From NCBI GenBank assembly GCA_001604385.1, contig LVBK01000003.1, positions 1-64,000 on the forward strand: a DNA stretch of 64,000 bases, read 5' to 3'. Below are positions 40,955-49,417 of the stretch, piece by piece. Position 1 is the first letter of the stretch. Each line of letters opens with the position of its first letter. Both the position numbers and the translations under genes were made by a program. The notes under the pieces are model-generated. The model made no database searches, had not been told where the DNA came from, and saw nothing but the letters and a program-made list of their open reading frames with translations. This DNA is from Spirochaetales bacterium Spiro_09. Its GTDB lineage: Bacteria; Spirochaetota; Spirochaetia; Treponematales; Treponemataceae.

Positions 40955-41950
40955 TCATTGTATCGCGCGGTTTCTTTTTTTCAAGCGGCGGCGTCCACTT
41001 TGTATTTTCTTTGGTTTTTTTGGCACCTTGTCAACCAAGAGGAGGATCGCGGCGACCGACGAGCCAATACAAAGGGCTATTATCGCGAGGACTGCCCGGT
41101 AACCACCCCAACCGGTCATGGGCAGTGGTACGTTCATGCCATAGAAACTGGTAATGAGTGTGGGGAGCATGAGGACAAGAGAGATAACGGTGAGTCGTTT
41201 CATTACGATGCTCAGATTGTTCGAGATGACCGAGGCAAAGGCATCCATCATGCCCGACAGGATGTTACTGTATATTTCCGACATCTCGATGGCCTGCTTG
41301 TTGTCGGTCGCGACGTCTTCCAGCCAGTCCCGGTCTTCCTCATCAAGCTGGATCAGCCGTGTTTTCATCAGCTTCTCGAACAAAAGCTGATTGCTTTTCA
41401 GGGAAGTGGTGAAATAGACAAGAGACTTTTCCAGGTTAAGAAGCTGTATCAGTTCAAGGTTTCGTACGGATTTTTGTAATTCCAGTTCAATGGTGTTTGA
41501 CCTGCGGTTTATTTCTTTCAGGTACCGCAAATACATCAGATCGGCCCGGGACAGTACACGCAATACAAACGCAGGCAGGTCGGAAAGACTGATACCGCGA
41601 ACCCTGTTGTTTGTGATATCGTGAAGCACTTCGCAGTCTGCCCAGCAAATGGTGATTATTCTGTCGGGGAACAGAAGTATGCCAACCGGAATGGTGAAAT
41701 AGCTCACTTCGTTTGCAGCCAGAAAGATCGGTAATCTGACAATGATCAGGGTGAAATCGTCCTCGCGCTCGATGCGCGAAAGTTCGTCCTGATCAAGAAT
41801 GTCCATTATTATTTCCGGGGCTATATGGTACTCGGATTCGAGAATTCGAATATCTTCCCGCGTGACGTTTCTGGCGTCAACCCAGCAGGGTGTGTCCTTG
41901 TCACAGCCCTCGACAAGTTTTTTGTTCTCCTGTTTCCAGATAGTTATCAT
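40955..41950 (-). CDS. corA: CorA-family magnesium/divalent cation channel
   Basis: The 331-residue protein has a large cytoplasmic domain with alpha/beta N terminus and long helices, then two transmembrane helices at the C terminus. The signature selectivity motif YGMNV (about residue 271) follows the first membrane helix (LMLPTLITSFYGMN). It forms pentameric channels for Mg2+ (or Co2+/Ni2+). Start ATG 41950 has AGGAGAA upstream. A 136-base leader region before it carries a short ORF with its own strong ribosome site. The tail is very basic (GRRRLKKRNR). Confidence 0.93.
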   Translation of the reverse strand: MITIWKQENKKLVEGCDKDTPCWVDARNVTREDIRILESEYHIAPEIIMDILDQDELSRIEREDDFTLIIVRLPIFLAANEVSYFTIPVGILLFPDRIITICWADCEVLHDITNNRVRGISLSDLPAFVLRVLSRADLMYLRYLKEINRRSNTIELELQKSVRNLELIQLLNLEKSLVYFTTSLKSNQLLFEKLMKTRLIQLDEEDRDWLEDVATDNKQAIEMSEIYSNILSGMMDAFASVISNNLSIVMKRLTVISLVLMLPTLITSFYGMNVPLPMTGWGGYRAVLAIIALCIGSSVAAILLLVDKVPKKPKKIQSGRRRLKKRNRAIQ

Positions 41951-42006
41951 GAATGTTCTCCTGCATGCGCAACGAATGCCCCGCAGGAAACTTGTCGTCG
42001 TGAACG

Positions 42007-42087
42007 TCAGCTCTGGCGAAAGTTCCGTGGAGGCTGGACTATGGTGACAAGATACCGGTATCTATGACTGCCAGGTTCCGTATCCAT
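42007..42087 (-). CDS. Short ORF in the corA leader, candidate leader peptide
   Basis: A 26-codon ORF starts at ATG 42087 with a perfect AGGAGG at 42102-42097, 9 bases away, and ends 56 bases before the corA ATG. The peptide begins MDTEPG, has a VQPPRNF segment and is rich in Tyr and Arg. Acidic residues and proline near the start recall the enterobacterial mgtL leader peptide, and a corA leader ORF (corL) is known in Salmonella. The coding call rests on the ribosome site and position only; no homologue is recognised. Confidence 0.5.
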   Translation of the reverse strand: MDTEPGSHRYRYLVTIVQPPRNFRQS

Positions 42088-42128
42088 ATGATACTGCCTC
42101 CTCGAATGTAAAGTATGTGTACAGGGTA

Positions 42129-42749
42129 TCACACCCCGGTCGTCAGAGCAAGCCGTCCGGCAAGTAAAACAACGCCTTCCACTATTGCGGTGTGTTCTTC
42201 TTTCAGTATTCTTTCGGCTAGGCTTTCGGCGCTGTCGCCGGGCATGACGGGGACTTTTCGCTGGAGCAAAATTGGCCCGGTGTCGCAACCGGCGTCTACC
42301 AGATGGACTGTACAGCCCGATTCTACTTCGCCGGCTGCCAACACTGCTTCATGGACATGGTGTCCCCACATGCCAGGTCCGCCGAATTTCGGAAGCAGGG
42401 CAGGGTGGATGTTGATAATCCGTTGGGAGAATTCCTGAATAATGGGCCCGGTCATGATAGTAAGAAATCCTGCCAGCACCAGTGCATCAACGCGGTATTC
42501 ATGAACGCGCTCAAGAAGTGCCGTGCTGATGTAATCCCGAGCTTCGCTTCGTTTCATTCCGGTTTGTGCGCTTGTCAGAACTGTCGGGATGCCCGCCTTT
42601 TGCGCGCGCTCAAGAGCGTAACAATCCCTGTCGGCGGCGACAAGCGCAATTTCATAGGGCTTGTCGCGCGAGTTGTCTATCAGAGCCTGAAGATTGGAAC
42701 CTCCGCCGGAGACTAAAACTGCAATGCGAATTGCCCGTGTTGTCATCAT
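42129..42749 (-). CDS. purN: Phosphoribosylglycinamide formyltransferase PurN
   Basis: The 206-residue enzyme transfers the formyl group of 10-formyl-THF to GAR. The N-terminal VLVSGGGSNLQAL, the catalytic NIHPALLPKFGG (Asn-His) and the VHLVDAGCDTGPI segment (catalytic Asp) are standard. The start is ATG 42749 or ATG 42746, both poorly served by a ribosome site, and it lies 7 bases after the purM stop, so coupling is likely. It is the last gene of the pur block; corA follows with its own leader. Confidence 0.95.
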   Translation of the reverse strand: MMTTRAIRIAVLVSGGGSNLQALIDNSRDKPYEIALVAADRDCYALERAQKAGIPTVLTSAQTGMKRSEARDYISTALLERVHEYRVDALVLAGFLTIMTGPIIQEFSQRIINIHPALLPKFGGPGMWGHHVHEAVLAAGEVESGCTVHLVDAGCDTGPILLQRKVPVMPGDSAESLAERILKEEHTAIVEGVVLLAGRLALTTGV

Positions 42750-42756
42750 AAGAGGC

Positions 42757-43761
42757 TCAACATATGGTGACCGGTTCGGTTCCGTTCTCTACGGTGCCGA
42801 TCCGGTAAGCGGGAAACCCTGCCTTGTTCAGGAACGAAACAGCAGACTCTGCATCTTCTGCAGAGACCGCAAGAATGAAGCCGATACCCATATTGAATGT
42901 GTTGAACATCCGGTCGGGATTCGCCCCCCTTCGTATCAGTTCATCAAAGATGTGCGGTACCGGCCAGCTTCCTTTTTCAAGGACCGACACCAAACCGCTC
43001 TTTTCGGTATACATACGGGGAATGTTTTCATGGAATCCTCCGCCTGTTATGTGCACCATTCCGTGAATATCGATGTGCTCCATCAGGGCCAGGACCGGTT
43101 TGACGTAAATTTTGGTCGGTTCGAGAAGAACTTCACCAATAGTTCTGCCCTGAAAGGGTTCAGTGTAATCGGTTACCAGTTTGCGTACCAGACTGAATCC
43201 GTTTGAATGAACTCCGCTCGAGGCAAGTCCGACGAGTACATCACCCTCGCGGATCTTTGATCCGTCGATGATGCGGGATTTCTCTGCCACACCTACCGCG
43301 AAACCGGCAATATCATATTTTCCCGGATCATAGAATCCGGGCATTTCCGCGGTTTCGCCTCCCATGAGCGCGGCTCCGGCCTGTAAGCAGCCCTCCGCAA
43401 CACCCGCGACAATCCGTCCGGCAACCTGGGCGTCGAGTTTTCCGCAGGCAAGGTAATCAAGAAAGAACAGGGGCTTTGCGCCGTGGCACAAGATATCATT
43501 GACGCACATAGCGACGCAGTCGATGCCGACGGTATCATAGTTCTCCGTGGCAAAGGCGATATCCAGCTTGGTTCCGACACCATCGGTACCGGACACAATT
43601 ACCGGTTCCCGGTAGCCGGAAGGAAGCTCGAACATTCCTGCAAAGCTGCCAAGACCGTTCAATACGCCCGGTATCATTGTTCGTTTTGCGCTGGTTTTAT
43701 AGTTGTCAACCGCGCGGTAGCCTTCTTCCACATCCACGCCTGACTGGCGGTAATCAATCAT
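42757..43761 (-). CDS. purM: Phosphoribosylformylglycinamidine cyclo-ligase PurM
   Basis: The 334-residue ATP-dependent cyclase makes AIR. Clear blocks are SGTDGVGTKL, MCVNDILCHGAKPLFFLDYLA (core VNDILCHGAKPLFF), GGETAEMPGFY and HITGGGFHENIPR. AIR is both a purine intermediate and the substrate of the ThiC encoded in this window. GGAGAA precedes the ATG, and the purF stop is 10 bases upstream. Confidence 0.97.
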   Translation of the reverse strand: MIDYRQSGVDVEEGYRAVDNYKTSAKRTMIPGVLNGLGSFAGMFELPSGYREPVIVSGTDGVGTKLDIAFATENYDTVGIDCVAMCVNDILCHGAKPLFFLDYLACGKLDAQVAGRIVAGVAEGCLQAGAALMGGETAEMPGFYDPGKYDIAGFAVGVAEKSRIIDGSKIREGDVLVGLASSGVHSNGFSLVRKLVTDYTEPFQGRTIGEVLLEPTKIYVKPVLALMEHIDIHGMVHITGGGFHENIPRMYTEKSGLVSVLEKGSWPVPHIFDELIRRGANPDRMFNTFNMGIGFILAVSAEDAESAVSFLNKAGFPAYRIGTVENGTEPVTIC

Positions 43762-43771
43762 CCTGTTCTCC

Positions 43772-45271
43772 TTATCGCTTTCCCAATTCGCCGATCATGG
43801 GCATGGGATATTCTCCGAGGAAACAACCCTGACAATAGCCGCAATTTGAGGCCCCGCTGTCTCCGTTATCCTGTTTTCCGTTTTTATGAAACCGTGTCGG
43901 CGCTCTTTTCCAGTCGTTCTCATCCGGATATTGGCACATATCAAGCGCCTCGATCATTCCTTCCATCGATATGAAAGCAAGGGAATCGGCGCCGATAGCC
44001 TTCCTGATTTCCTCGATGTCATGGGTGGCTGAAATCAATTCTGCCCGGGCAGGAGTATCGATACCGAAGAAACAGGGGTACTTGACCGGCGGAGAGGAAA
44101 TCCTGAAGTGAACCTCTTTTGCGCCGGCATTGCGCAATAACTGGATGAGGCGCCGGCTTGTCGTTCCGCGAACGATTGAGTCATCAATTATGACCACCCG
44201 TTTTCCGGCAATATCACTCTTGATGGCGTTCAATTTGACAAACACCATCTGTTCACGTTCTTCCTGGCTCGGCGCAATAAACGTACGGCCAATGTACTTG
44301 TTCTTTACAATGCCCATTGCATAGGGAATTCCTGAGGCCTTTGCAAAGCCGAGCGCTGCGCCCAGCCCGGAATCCGGCACTCCGATGACCGCGTCCGCAG
44401 TAACACCCGACTCGCGGGCAAGAACCTCTCCCATTTTCATGCGGGCTTCCAGTACGGCAATCCCGTCGATAATGGAGTCCGGCCGGGCAAAATAGACATA
44501 CTCGAAGATACAGGTTTTCTTTGCGGTCTTTTCACCGAAATTGAATGACAGAACCCCGTCTTCGGTGATAATGACAATTTCTCCCGGTTCAATATCCCGC
44601 ACCAGCTCGCCGCCGATGGCGTCAATTGCGCACGATTCGCTTGCCAGTATCCAGCCGTTATTCAGCTTGCCCAGGCACAGCGGTCTGATTCCGTTCGGGT
44701 CGCGTGCTCCGATAAGCGTTTTCTCGGTCATGACTGCAAGGGCAAATGAACCTTTTATCAGCTGGATTGTATCGGTCAATGCCTTTTCAAGGCCTTTCTT
44801 GTAGTTTTTCGCGATCAGTTTGATGATGACTTCGGTATCGCTTGACGAGGTGAAGGTGGACCCGGTTTCTTCAAGGAATTCCTTCATGGGTTCCGTGTTG
44901 ACCAGGCTGCCGTTGTGCGCAATGGCGATGGTGCCCAGCTTTGACTTTGAGACAAAGGGCTGGGCATTTTCGATGGTTGCCTTTCCAGATGTTGAATACA
45001 GAACGTGGCCTATAGCTATATGACCCTTGAGCGAAGCCAGATTGTCCTTGTTGTATACATCGGCAACAAGTCCCATTTCCCGGAAATGCTCAATTTTTTC
45101 TCCGTCTGCAACTGCTATTCCCGTGCTTTCCTGACCCCGGTGCTGCAACGACTGTAGTCCATAATAGGCAAGTCGTGCCGCCGATGTCTCATGATCCGAA
45201 AGAAATACGCCAATTACGCCGCAGTATTCTTTCAGTTTATCTGAATCGTCGTGTTCGTTGATGGTATCCAT
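43772..45271 (-). CDS. purF: Amidophosphoribosyltransferase PurF
   Basis: The 499-residue Ntn-hydrolase makes phosphoribosylamine from PRPP and glutamine. Cys17 in KEYCGVIGVF is the nucleophile after removal of a 16-residue propeptide. The phosphoribosyltransferase domain has the PRPP loop RVVIIDDSIVRGTT. Cysteines in YPCFFGIDTP and in NCGYCQGC fit the 4Fe-4S sites of the Bacillus-type enzyme. ATG 45271 follows AAGGACAGG; the frame extends upstream without support. A 22-base stem-loop at 45306-45327 separates it from purC. Confidence 0.96.
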   Translation of the reverse strand: MDTINEHDDSDKLKEYCGVIGVFLSDHETSAARLAYYGLQSLQHRGQESTGIAVADGEKIEHFREMGLVADVYNKDNLASLKGHIAIGHVLYSTSGKATIENAQPFVSKSKLGTIAIAHNGSLVNTEPMKEFLEETGSTFTSSSDTEVIIKLIAKNYKKGLEKALTDTIQLIKGSFALAVMTEKTLIGARDPNGIRPLCLGKLNNGWILASESCAIDAIGGELVRDIEPGEIVIITEDGVLSFNFGEKTAKKTCIFEYVYFARPDSIIDGIAVLEARMKMGEVLARESGVTADAVIGVPDSGLGAALGFAKASGIPYAMGIVKNKYIGRTFIAPSQEEREQMVFVKLNAIKSDIAGKRVVIIDDSIVRGTTSRRLIQLLRNAGAKEVHFRISSPPVKYPCFFGIDTPARAELISATHDIEEIRKAIGADSLAFISMEGMIEALDMCQYPDENDWKRAPTRFHKNGKQDNGDSGASNCGYCQGCFLGEYPMPMIGELGKR

Positions 45272-45348
45272 CCTGTCCTTCCGTGTATTTCTGTTGTGGA
45301 CAACTGCCGGACACAGACTGTGCCGGCAATGCTTTGGCAAGGAGAGCT

Positions 45349-46089
45349 TTATGTGGAAATTCTTTTAAAGATTTCCACGTAGGCTTCCTTTACATTCCCC
45401 AGATCCCTTCTGAAACGGTCCTTGTCAAGTTTCTCGCCGGTTGTTGCATCCCAGAAACGGCAGGTGTCCGGAGATATTTCGTCGGCAAGCATAATCTTTC
45501 CGTCAGAAGTCTTCCCGAATTCAATTTTGAAATCGACCAGGGTAATACCCCGTTCAGCGAAAAAAGCACTCAGTATTTTATTGATTTTCGCGGTAATGGC
45601 GTAGAGTTTTTTCAAGTCTTTCCAGCTAGCCGCCCCGATGGCGACCGCGTGATAATCATTTATAAGGGGATCACCCAGTGCGTCGTTTTTGTAGGAAATT
45701 TCAAAAATGGGCTCAATAAGAGCTGAACCTTCCTCAATACCCAGTCGCTTTGAAAAACTTCCTGCGGCCTTGTTTCGTACTATCACTTCCAGCGGTATAA
45801 TCGAAACCTTGCGGCACACCATCTCCCGTTCGGAGGTCTTTGCCACAAAATGGGATGTGACCCCTTTTGCGCCAAGTACTTCAAAAAGACGCGAGGCAAT
45901 CGCATTGTTCAAAACACCCTTTGTTTCGATGCTTCCTTTTTTTTCTCCATTGAAGGCGGTTGCATCATCCTTGTAGTCAATGATGACATAGTCAGCGTTG
46001 TTCGTGGCAAATATTTTCTTTGCCTTTCCCTCATATAACTGACTTCCTTTGACAAGACTCTGGGCGAATTCAAGTGAACGGCTGCTCAT
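45349..46089 (-). CDS. purC: Phosphoribosylaminoimidazole-succinocarboxamide synthase PurC
   Basis: The 246-residue SAICAR synthetase joins CAIR and aspartate with [42 protein letters not shown] and [10 protein letters not shown] match the family, with [14 protein letters not shown] (metal and aspartate site) later. AGGAGC precedes ATG 46089 by about 10 bases. The gap between purK and purC is filled by an 89-codon frame coupled to both. Confidence 0.97.
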   Translation of the reverse strand: MSSRSLEFAQSLVKGSQLYEGKAKKIFATNNADYVIIDYKDDATAFNGEKKGSIETKGVLNNAIASRLFEVLGAKGVTSHFVAKTSEREMVCRKVSIIPLEVIVRNKAAGSFSKRLGIEEGSALIEPIFEISYKNDALGDPLINDYHAVAIGAASWKDLKKLYAITAKINKILSAFFAERGITLVDFKIEFGKTSDGKIMLADEISPDTCRFWDATTGEKLDKDRFRRDLGNVKEAYVEIFKRIST

Positions 46090-46355
46090 GATTGTTTGCT
46101 CCTGGATAGGTGAAAAAATTGACGTGGGTATGTGGAGACCGAATAAAATCGGCTTTTGGGACCGTGAATGAACATAGTGAAGGATTCCGGTATTGTACCG
46201 GTAGATACGGGAAATAATTCTGAAGAGTGAACGATTTTCATAGTGGAATCTATCATGGATTCCCCATCTTCTTCAAGAGTGCCACATCGTCCACAATGCA
46301 TTGAATACCGACTGAACGCAGCGTCACGAGACGAGCGAGTCGGCTCTTGGGTCAA
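46086..46355 (-). CDS. Possible small protein between purK and purC
   Basis: An uninterrupted 89-codon frame exactly spans the purK-purC gap. It starts at TTG 46355, overlapping the purK stop, and ends overlapping the purC start as ATGA. The product has no recognised domain; it contains a Cys pair (HCGRCGT), an acidic stretch (LEEDGESM) and a basic, aromatic C terminus. No ribosome site is visible for the TTG and the codon use is not clearly coding. A CCGGTA-ttg-TACCGG hairpin (46188-46202) lies inside. It may instead be an untranslated spacer. Confidence 0.3.
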   Translation of the reverse strand: MTQEPTRSSRDAAFSRYSMHCGRCGTLEEDGESMIDSTMKIVHSSELFPVSTGTIPESFTMFIHGPKSRFYSVSTYPRQFFHLSRSKQS

Positions 46356-47446
46356 CTGTCGGGCAATAACCGGCGAATCGCTTCAAGGCGTTCCGCAAGT
46401 TCTGCATCATGGGCCGCACATACCGTGATATGACCAACCTTGCGCCCCACTCGGGGTTTCTTGCCGTAATCGTGATAGTGTGCGCCCTCAATGGCAAGGA
46501 CTTGTTCCCGATCCGGCATCGCGCCGATGCAATTAAGCATGGCTACCGGGCCTCGGGCTGCAGTGCTGCCAAGAGGTAGACCGGCAACCGCGCGCATGTG
46601 GTTCTCGAATTGGCTTGTTACCGATCCTTCTATAGTCCAATGTCCCGAGTTATGTACGCGCGGGGCCATTTCATTGGCAAGCAGGCCTCCCGGCGTGTCA
46701 AACAGCTCGAGAGCGAGAACCCCGGTATAGGACAATTCGTTCAAAATACGGCGAATCATGGATTCTGCCTCTTTTTGACGCGGGTCGTTAAAAGTGCACC
46801 GTGCATACCGGAGAATGCCGTCCCGGTGCGTGTTTTCGGAAAGAGGATAAAACACTGTTTCCCCGCTGTTCGAACGGGCTGCTATGATGGATATTTCCCG
46901 GGTAAAGGGCACAAAGTCCTCGAGTATGCATGAGTGGGTACCGGTCAGTTGGAGCGACCGATCTATATCCTCCTCATTCCGGATTACTGCCTGACCCTTT
47001 CCGTCATATCCCATGCGTCGCGTTTTCAGAACGGCGGGAAACCCGGTCTTTTCGAGGCCATTGACCAGATCTTCCCTGCTGTCGACGGTGTGGAAGGCGG
47101 GAACCGCAATACCGAGACGGGTGAATAGCGTTTTTTCGCTGAAACGGTCCTGTGATACTGCAAGGGCAGCAGGCGGTGGGTACACTTTCTTGCGTGAGGC
47201 AAGAAAATGAGCCGATTTGTCAGGAACATTTTCAAATTCCCAGGTTATGACATCGGATGTATCGCAGAGCGTTTCCATTGCCTGAATGTCATCGTACCTG
47301 GCCTTGATATGACGTGCTACGGGAGCCGCGCATGCGTCAGGTGCGGGCTCAAGAATGACTGCTTCCAGACCCAGGGGGTAGCCGGAGAGGGCGAGCATGC
47401 GCGCAAGCTGGCCGCCACCGAGGATTCCGACGGTTCGTATGCTCAT
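46352..47446 (-). CDS. purK: 5-(carboxyamino)imidazole ribonucleotide synthase PurK
   Basis: The 364-residue ATP-grasp enzyme carboxylates AIR to N5-[17 protein letters not shown] at the N terminus, [20 protein letters not shown] and [17 protein letters not shown] are all standard. ATG 47446 overlaps the purE stop as ATGA. Together with PurE it provides the two-step carboxylation typical of bacteria. Confidence 0.97.
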   Translation of the reverse strand: MSIRTVGILGGGQLARMLALSGYPLGLEAVILEPAPDACAAPVARHIKARYDDIQAMETLCDTSDVITWEFENVPDKSAHFLASRKKVYPPPAALAVSQDRFSEKTLFTRLGIAVPAFHTVDSREDLVNGLEKTGFPAVLKTRRMGYDGKGQAVIRNEEDIDRSLQLTGTHSCILEDFVPFTREISIIAARSNSGETVFYPLSENTHRDGILRYARCTFNDPRQKEAESMIRRILNELSYTGVLALELFDTPGGLLANEMAPRVHNSGHWTIEGSVTSQFENHMRAVAGLPLGSTAARGPVAMLNCIGAMPDREQVLAIEGAHYHDYGKKPRVGRKVGHITVCAAHDAELAERLEAIRRLLPDS

Positions 47447-47949
47447 GAGGCGTTCCGCGGGTCGGGATTATCAAGAACGGCGGCGGTTTGCTTTTCCCGC
47501 CACAGAAGTACGGCGTTGCGGATTTCCGGGTATTTGTTTGCCAGCATGGCTGCCGCCAGAAGGGCCGCATTCACCGCTCCTGCCCGTCCGATCGCCATCG
47601 TGCCAACCGGAATTCCTGCAGGCATTTGTACTATTGATAACAGTGAATCCATCCCGTTAAGGGCCTTGGACTGAACCGGCACACCGAGTACGGGAAGTAT
47701 CGTTTTCGAGGCTGTCATGCCGGGCAAGTGCGCAGCTCCACCCGCTCCGGCAATAATGACTTCAATTCCGCGAGTGGATGCGCTTTCTGCGTATGAAAAA
47801 AGTTTGTCCGGAGTGCGGTGGGCGGATACGACCTCTGTTTCGTAGGGTATGCCGAGCGTATCGAGCGTCTCGGCTGCGCCTTTCATTGTTTCCCAATCAG
47901 AACTTGATCCCATGATCAAGCCGACCAGTGCTGGCTTTGCTGTGTTCAT
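47443..47949 (-). CDS. purE: N5-carboxyaminoimidazole ribonucleotide mutase PurE
   Basis: The 168-residue mutase converts N5-CAIR to [28 protein letters not shown] (catalytic His) and [18 protein letters not shown] (core [12 protein letters not shown]) place it in class I. ATG 47949 has no Shine-Dalgarno; a GTG two codons upstream would fall too close to the -10 box. It is the first gene of the purE-K-orf-C-F-M-N operon. Confidence 0.96.
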   Translation of the reverse strand: MNTAKPALVGLIMGSSSDWETMKGAAETLDTLGIPYETEVVSAHRTPDKLFSYAESASTRGIEVIIAGAGGAAHLPGMTASKTILPVLGVPVQSKALNGMDSLLSIVQMPAGIPVGTMAIGRAGAVNAALLAAAMLANKYPEIRNAVLLWREKQTAAVLDNPDPRNAS

Positions 47950-47957
47950 GAACACAA

Positions 47958-47986
47958 GATATACCCTACGGGCGGCGTTGGTTCAA
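47958..47986 (-). promoter_or_regulatory. Promoter of the pur operon
   Basis: Minus-strand TTGAAC (47986-47981), 17 bases, then TATATC (47963-47958), ending 8 bases before the purE ATG. The -35 box overlaps the stop codon of the DUF2147 gene. The short distance predicts a leaderless or nearly leaderless mRNA. Confidence 0.5.
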
Positions 47987-48498
47987 GAGGGCCGCTGTTT
48001 TTTCAGATTTTCTATTTCTTCCGGTGTCGTCCGTTCCCAATATTGGCTGCGGCCGATTCCCAAACCGATTTCACCGCGCATTTCCAGGGTATCCACGGTG
48101 AATTTTGAGCCGTCAGCCTGTCTGAACGTAATCTTGCACTTGTACATTTTCCCGTCCTTGGGATCGATAATGTTGCCGCCCTCCCAGAAACCGGCTGCTT
48201 TCCGTTTCAGACCGAAGATGAAGGGTGTATTAACCAATGTCATTTTGGTTACATCGCCGCCTCGCGGGAAACCCTTGTAGGGTCCCTTGCATTCAGTGGC
48301 GAGCGTGTCCGCTTTCTGGTCGGGAACGACAAGTATTTCCCCGAATAGTTCTCCGTTCCGTTCATAGATTGTCCAGGCAGCGGTTGTCTTGCCGGTTTTT
48401 TCATCGATGCTTTTCCATAATCCCTCTACAGGATCTGCGGCCGCGGCGGCTGACACCATGATCAGCGCGAACAGGACGGAATATACGGTTCTTTTCAT
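47983..48498 (-). CDS. DUF2147 family secreted protein
   Basis: The 171-residue protein has a signal peptide (residues 1-20, ending SAAAAADP) and the DUF2147 lipocalin-like domain: GLWKSIDEKTGKTTAAWTIYERNG (core GLWKSIDEKTGK), GEILV, and later CKITFRQADGSKF, RGEIGLGIGRSQYWERT. The function is unknown; it should be periplasmic. ATG 48498 follows AAGGAGAG, and the longer frame upstream is not supported because it would cross the promoter. Confidence 0.88.
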   Translation of the reverse strand: MKRTVYSVLFALIMVSAAAAADPVEGLWKSIDEKTGKTTAAWTIYERNGELFGEILVVPDQKADTLATECKGPYKGFPRGGDVTKMTLVNTPFIFGLKRKAAGFWEGGNIIDPKDGKMYKCKITFRQADGSKFTVDTLEMRGEIGLGIGRSQYWERTTPEEIENLKKQRPS

Positions 48499-48512
48499 GT
48501 CACTCTCCTTGA

Positions 48513-48540
48513 ATTCTATAATACTACATGCAGCTTTCAA
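48513..48540 (-). promoter_or_regulatory. Promoter of the DUF2147 gene
   Basis: Minus-strand TTGAAA (48540-48535), 16 bases, then TAGAAT (48518-48513), ahead of AAGGAG and the ATG. Confidence 0.55.
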
Positions 48541-48571
48541 ATTCCCGATAGCCGGTTTTCCGTTTATTTTG

Positions 48572-48577
48572 TATATT
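48572..48577 (+). promoter_or_regulatory. -10 box ahead of nudC
   Basis: TATATT ends 7 bases before the nudC ATG, which has no Shine-Dalgarno. No clear -35 box was found. Confidence 0.4.
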
Positions 48578-48584
48578 CACTGGA

Positions 48585-49382
48585 ATGGCAGAACGGTGTG
48601 TCCTTGTGTTCCGGAAATCGGAACTTTTTTTTGATGAAACCGGCTCTTTTCCTCATGAGGTTCCGCTCCTTCTTCCGGATTCGGTGGTGGCCTCCTGTGT
48701 GGTTGACAAAAATGAATCCTCACAGGTAGTAGCCGTCCTGATTTCGGAGAATGCGGATACGGGATTGATGAGGGGAACGTGGATACCCCTTCGATCTGTT
48801 TTTGCCCGGTGTACGAAGGACGTTGCAGACAGGGCCTCACGCGCGCTTGGTATACTTAATTGGCTGGCCTCGATGCGCTATTGTTCCCGCTGTGCTTCTC
48901 CGCTCGCTGATCATCCTGTCGAAATTGCCCGGATCTGTCCTGAATGCGGAACCCTGGTGTATCCGCGAATATCGCCGGCAATCATTGTGTTGGTGCATCG
49001 CGGCTCCCGGGTATTGCTTGCCCGTCATGTAAACCGCAATACTGACGTGTTTACCTGCATTGCCGGCTATGTTGAGCACGGTGAATCCCTTGAAGAGGCG
49101 GTTGCCCGGGAAGTTTTCGAGGAAACGGCGATTCGGGTGACACATGTGCGGTATGCCGGCAGCCAGAGCTGGCCTTTTCCCGACCAGTACATGATTGCCT
49201 TTCACGCCGACTGGGAGTCCGGAGAGATCGAGGTGAACCCGGCGGAGATTTCCGAAGCCTTCTGGTTCGACCGGGACGCCCTTCCGCCTGTTCCGGGACC
49301 CGGAACTATTGCCTGGCGACTCATTCACGGTGATCTTTCAGTTAGGCAGGAAAAAACATTAAGCGGGAATGTTGACCCTTAA
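48585..49382 (+). CDS. nudC: NAD(H) pyrophosphatase / RNA deNADding enzyme NudC
   Basis: The 265-residue Nudix enzyme has an N-terminal domain, a four-cysteine zinc ribbon (YCSRCASPLAD and ICPECGTLVYPR), the Nudix box GYVEHGESLEEAVAREVFEE and the NudC-specific SQSWPFPDQYM motif. It splits NADH to NMNH and AMP and, in E. coli, removes NAD caps from RNA. It lies just upstream of grpE, whose likely promoter is in its last codons. Confidence 0.94.
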   Translation: MAERCVLVFRKSELFFDETGSFPHEVPLLLPDSVVASCVVDKNESSQVVAVLISENADTGLMRGTWIPLRSVFARCTKDVADRASRALGILNWLASMRYCSRCASPLADHPVEIARICPECGTLVYPRISPAIIVLVHRGSRVLLARHVNRNTDVFTCIAGYVEHGESLEEAVAREVFEETAIRVTHVRYAGSQSWPFPDQYMIAFHADWESGEIEVNPAEISEAFWFDRDALPPVPGPGTIAWRLIHGDLSVRQEKTLSGNVDP

Positions 49383-49401
49383 CCCTTCCCGTTAGTATCT
49401 T
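49372..49401 (+). promoter_or_regulatory. Promoter of the grpE-dnaK-dnaJ genes
   Basis: TTGACC (49372-49377) in the last codons of nudC, 18 bases, then TATCTT (49396-49401), 16 bases before the grpE ATG. No CIRCE repeat is seen. Confidence 0.45.
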
Positions 49402-49417
49402 TTTTTTGAGGTTATTG

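Noticed and set aside
41951-42128. An M-box magnesium riboswitch upstream of corA
   Set aside because: The conserved M-box blocks were not recognised; the short ORF is the clearer feature. A covariance-model search would be decisive.
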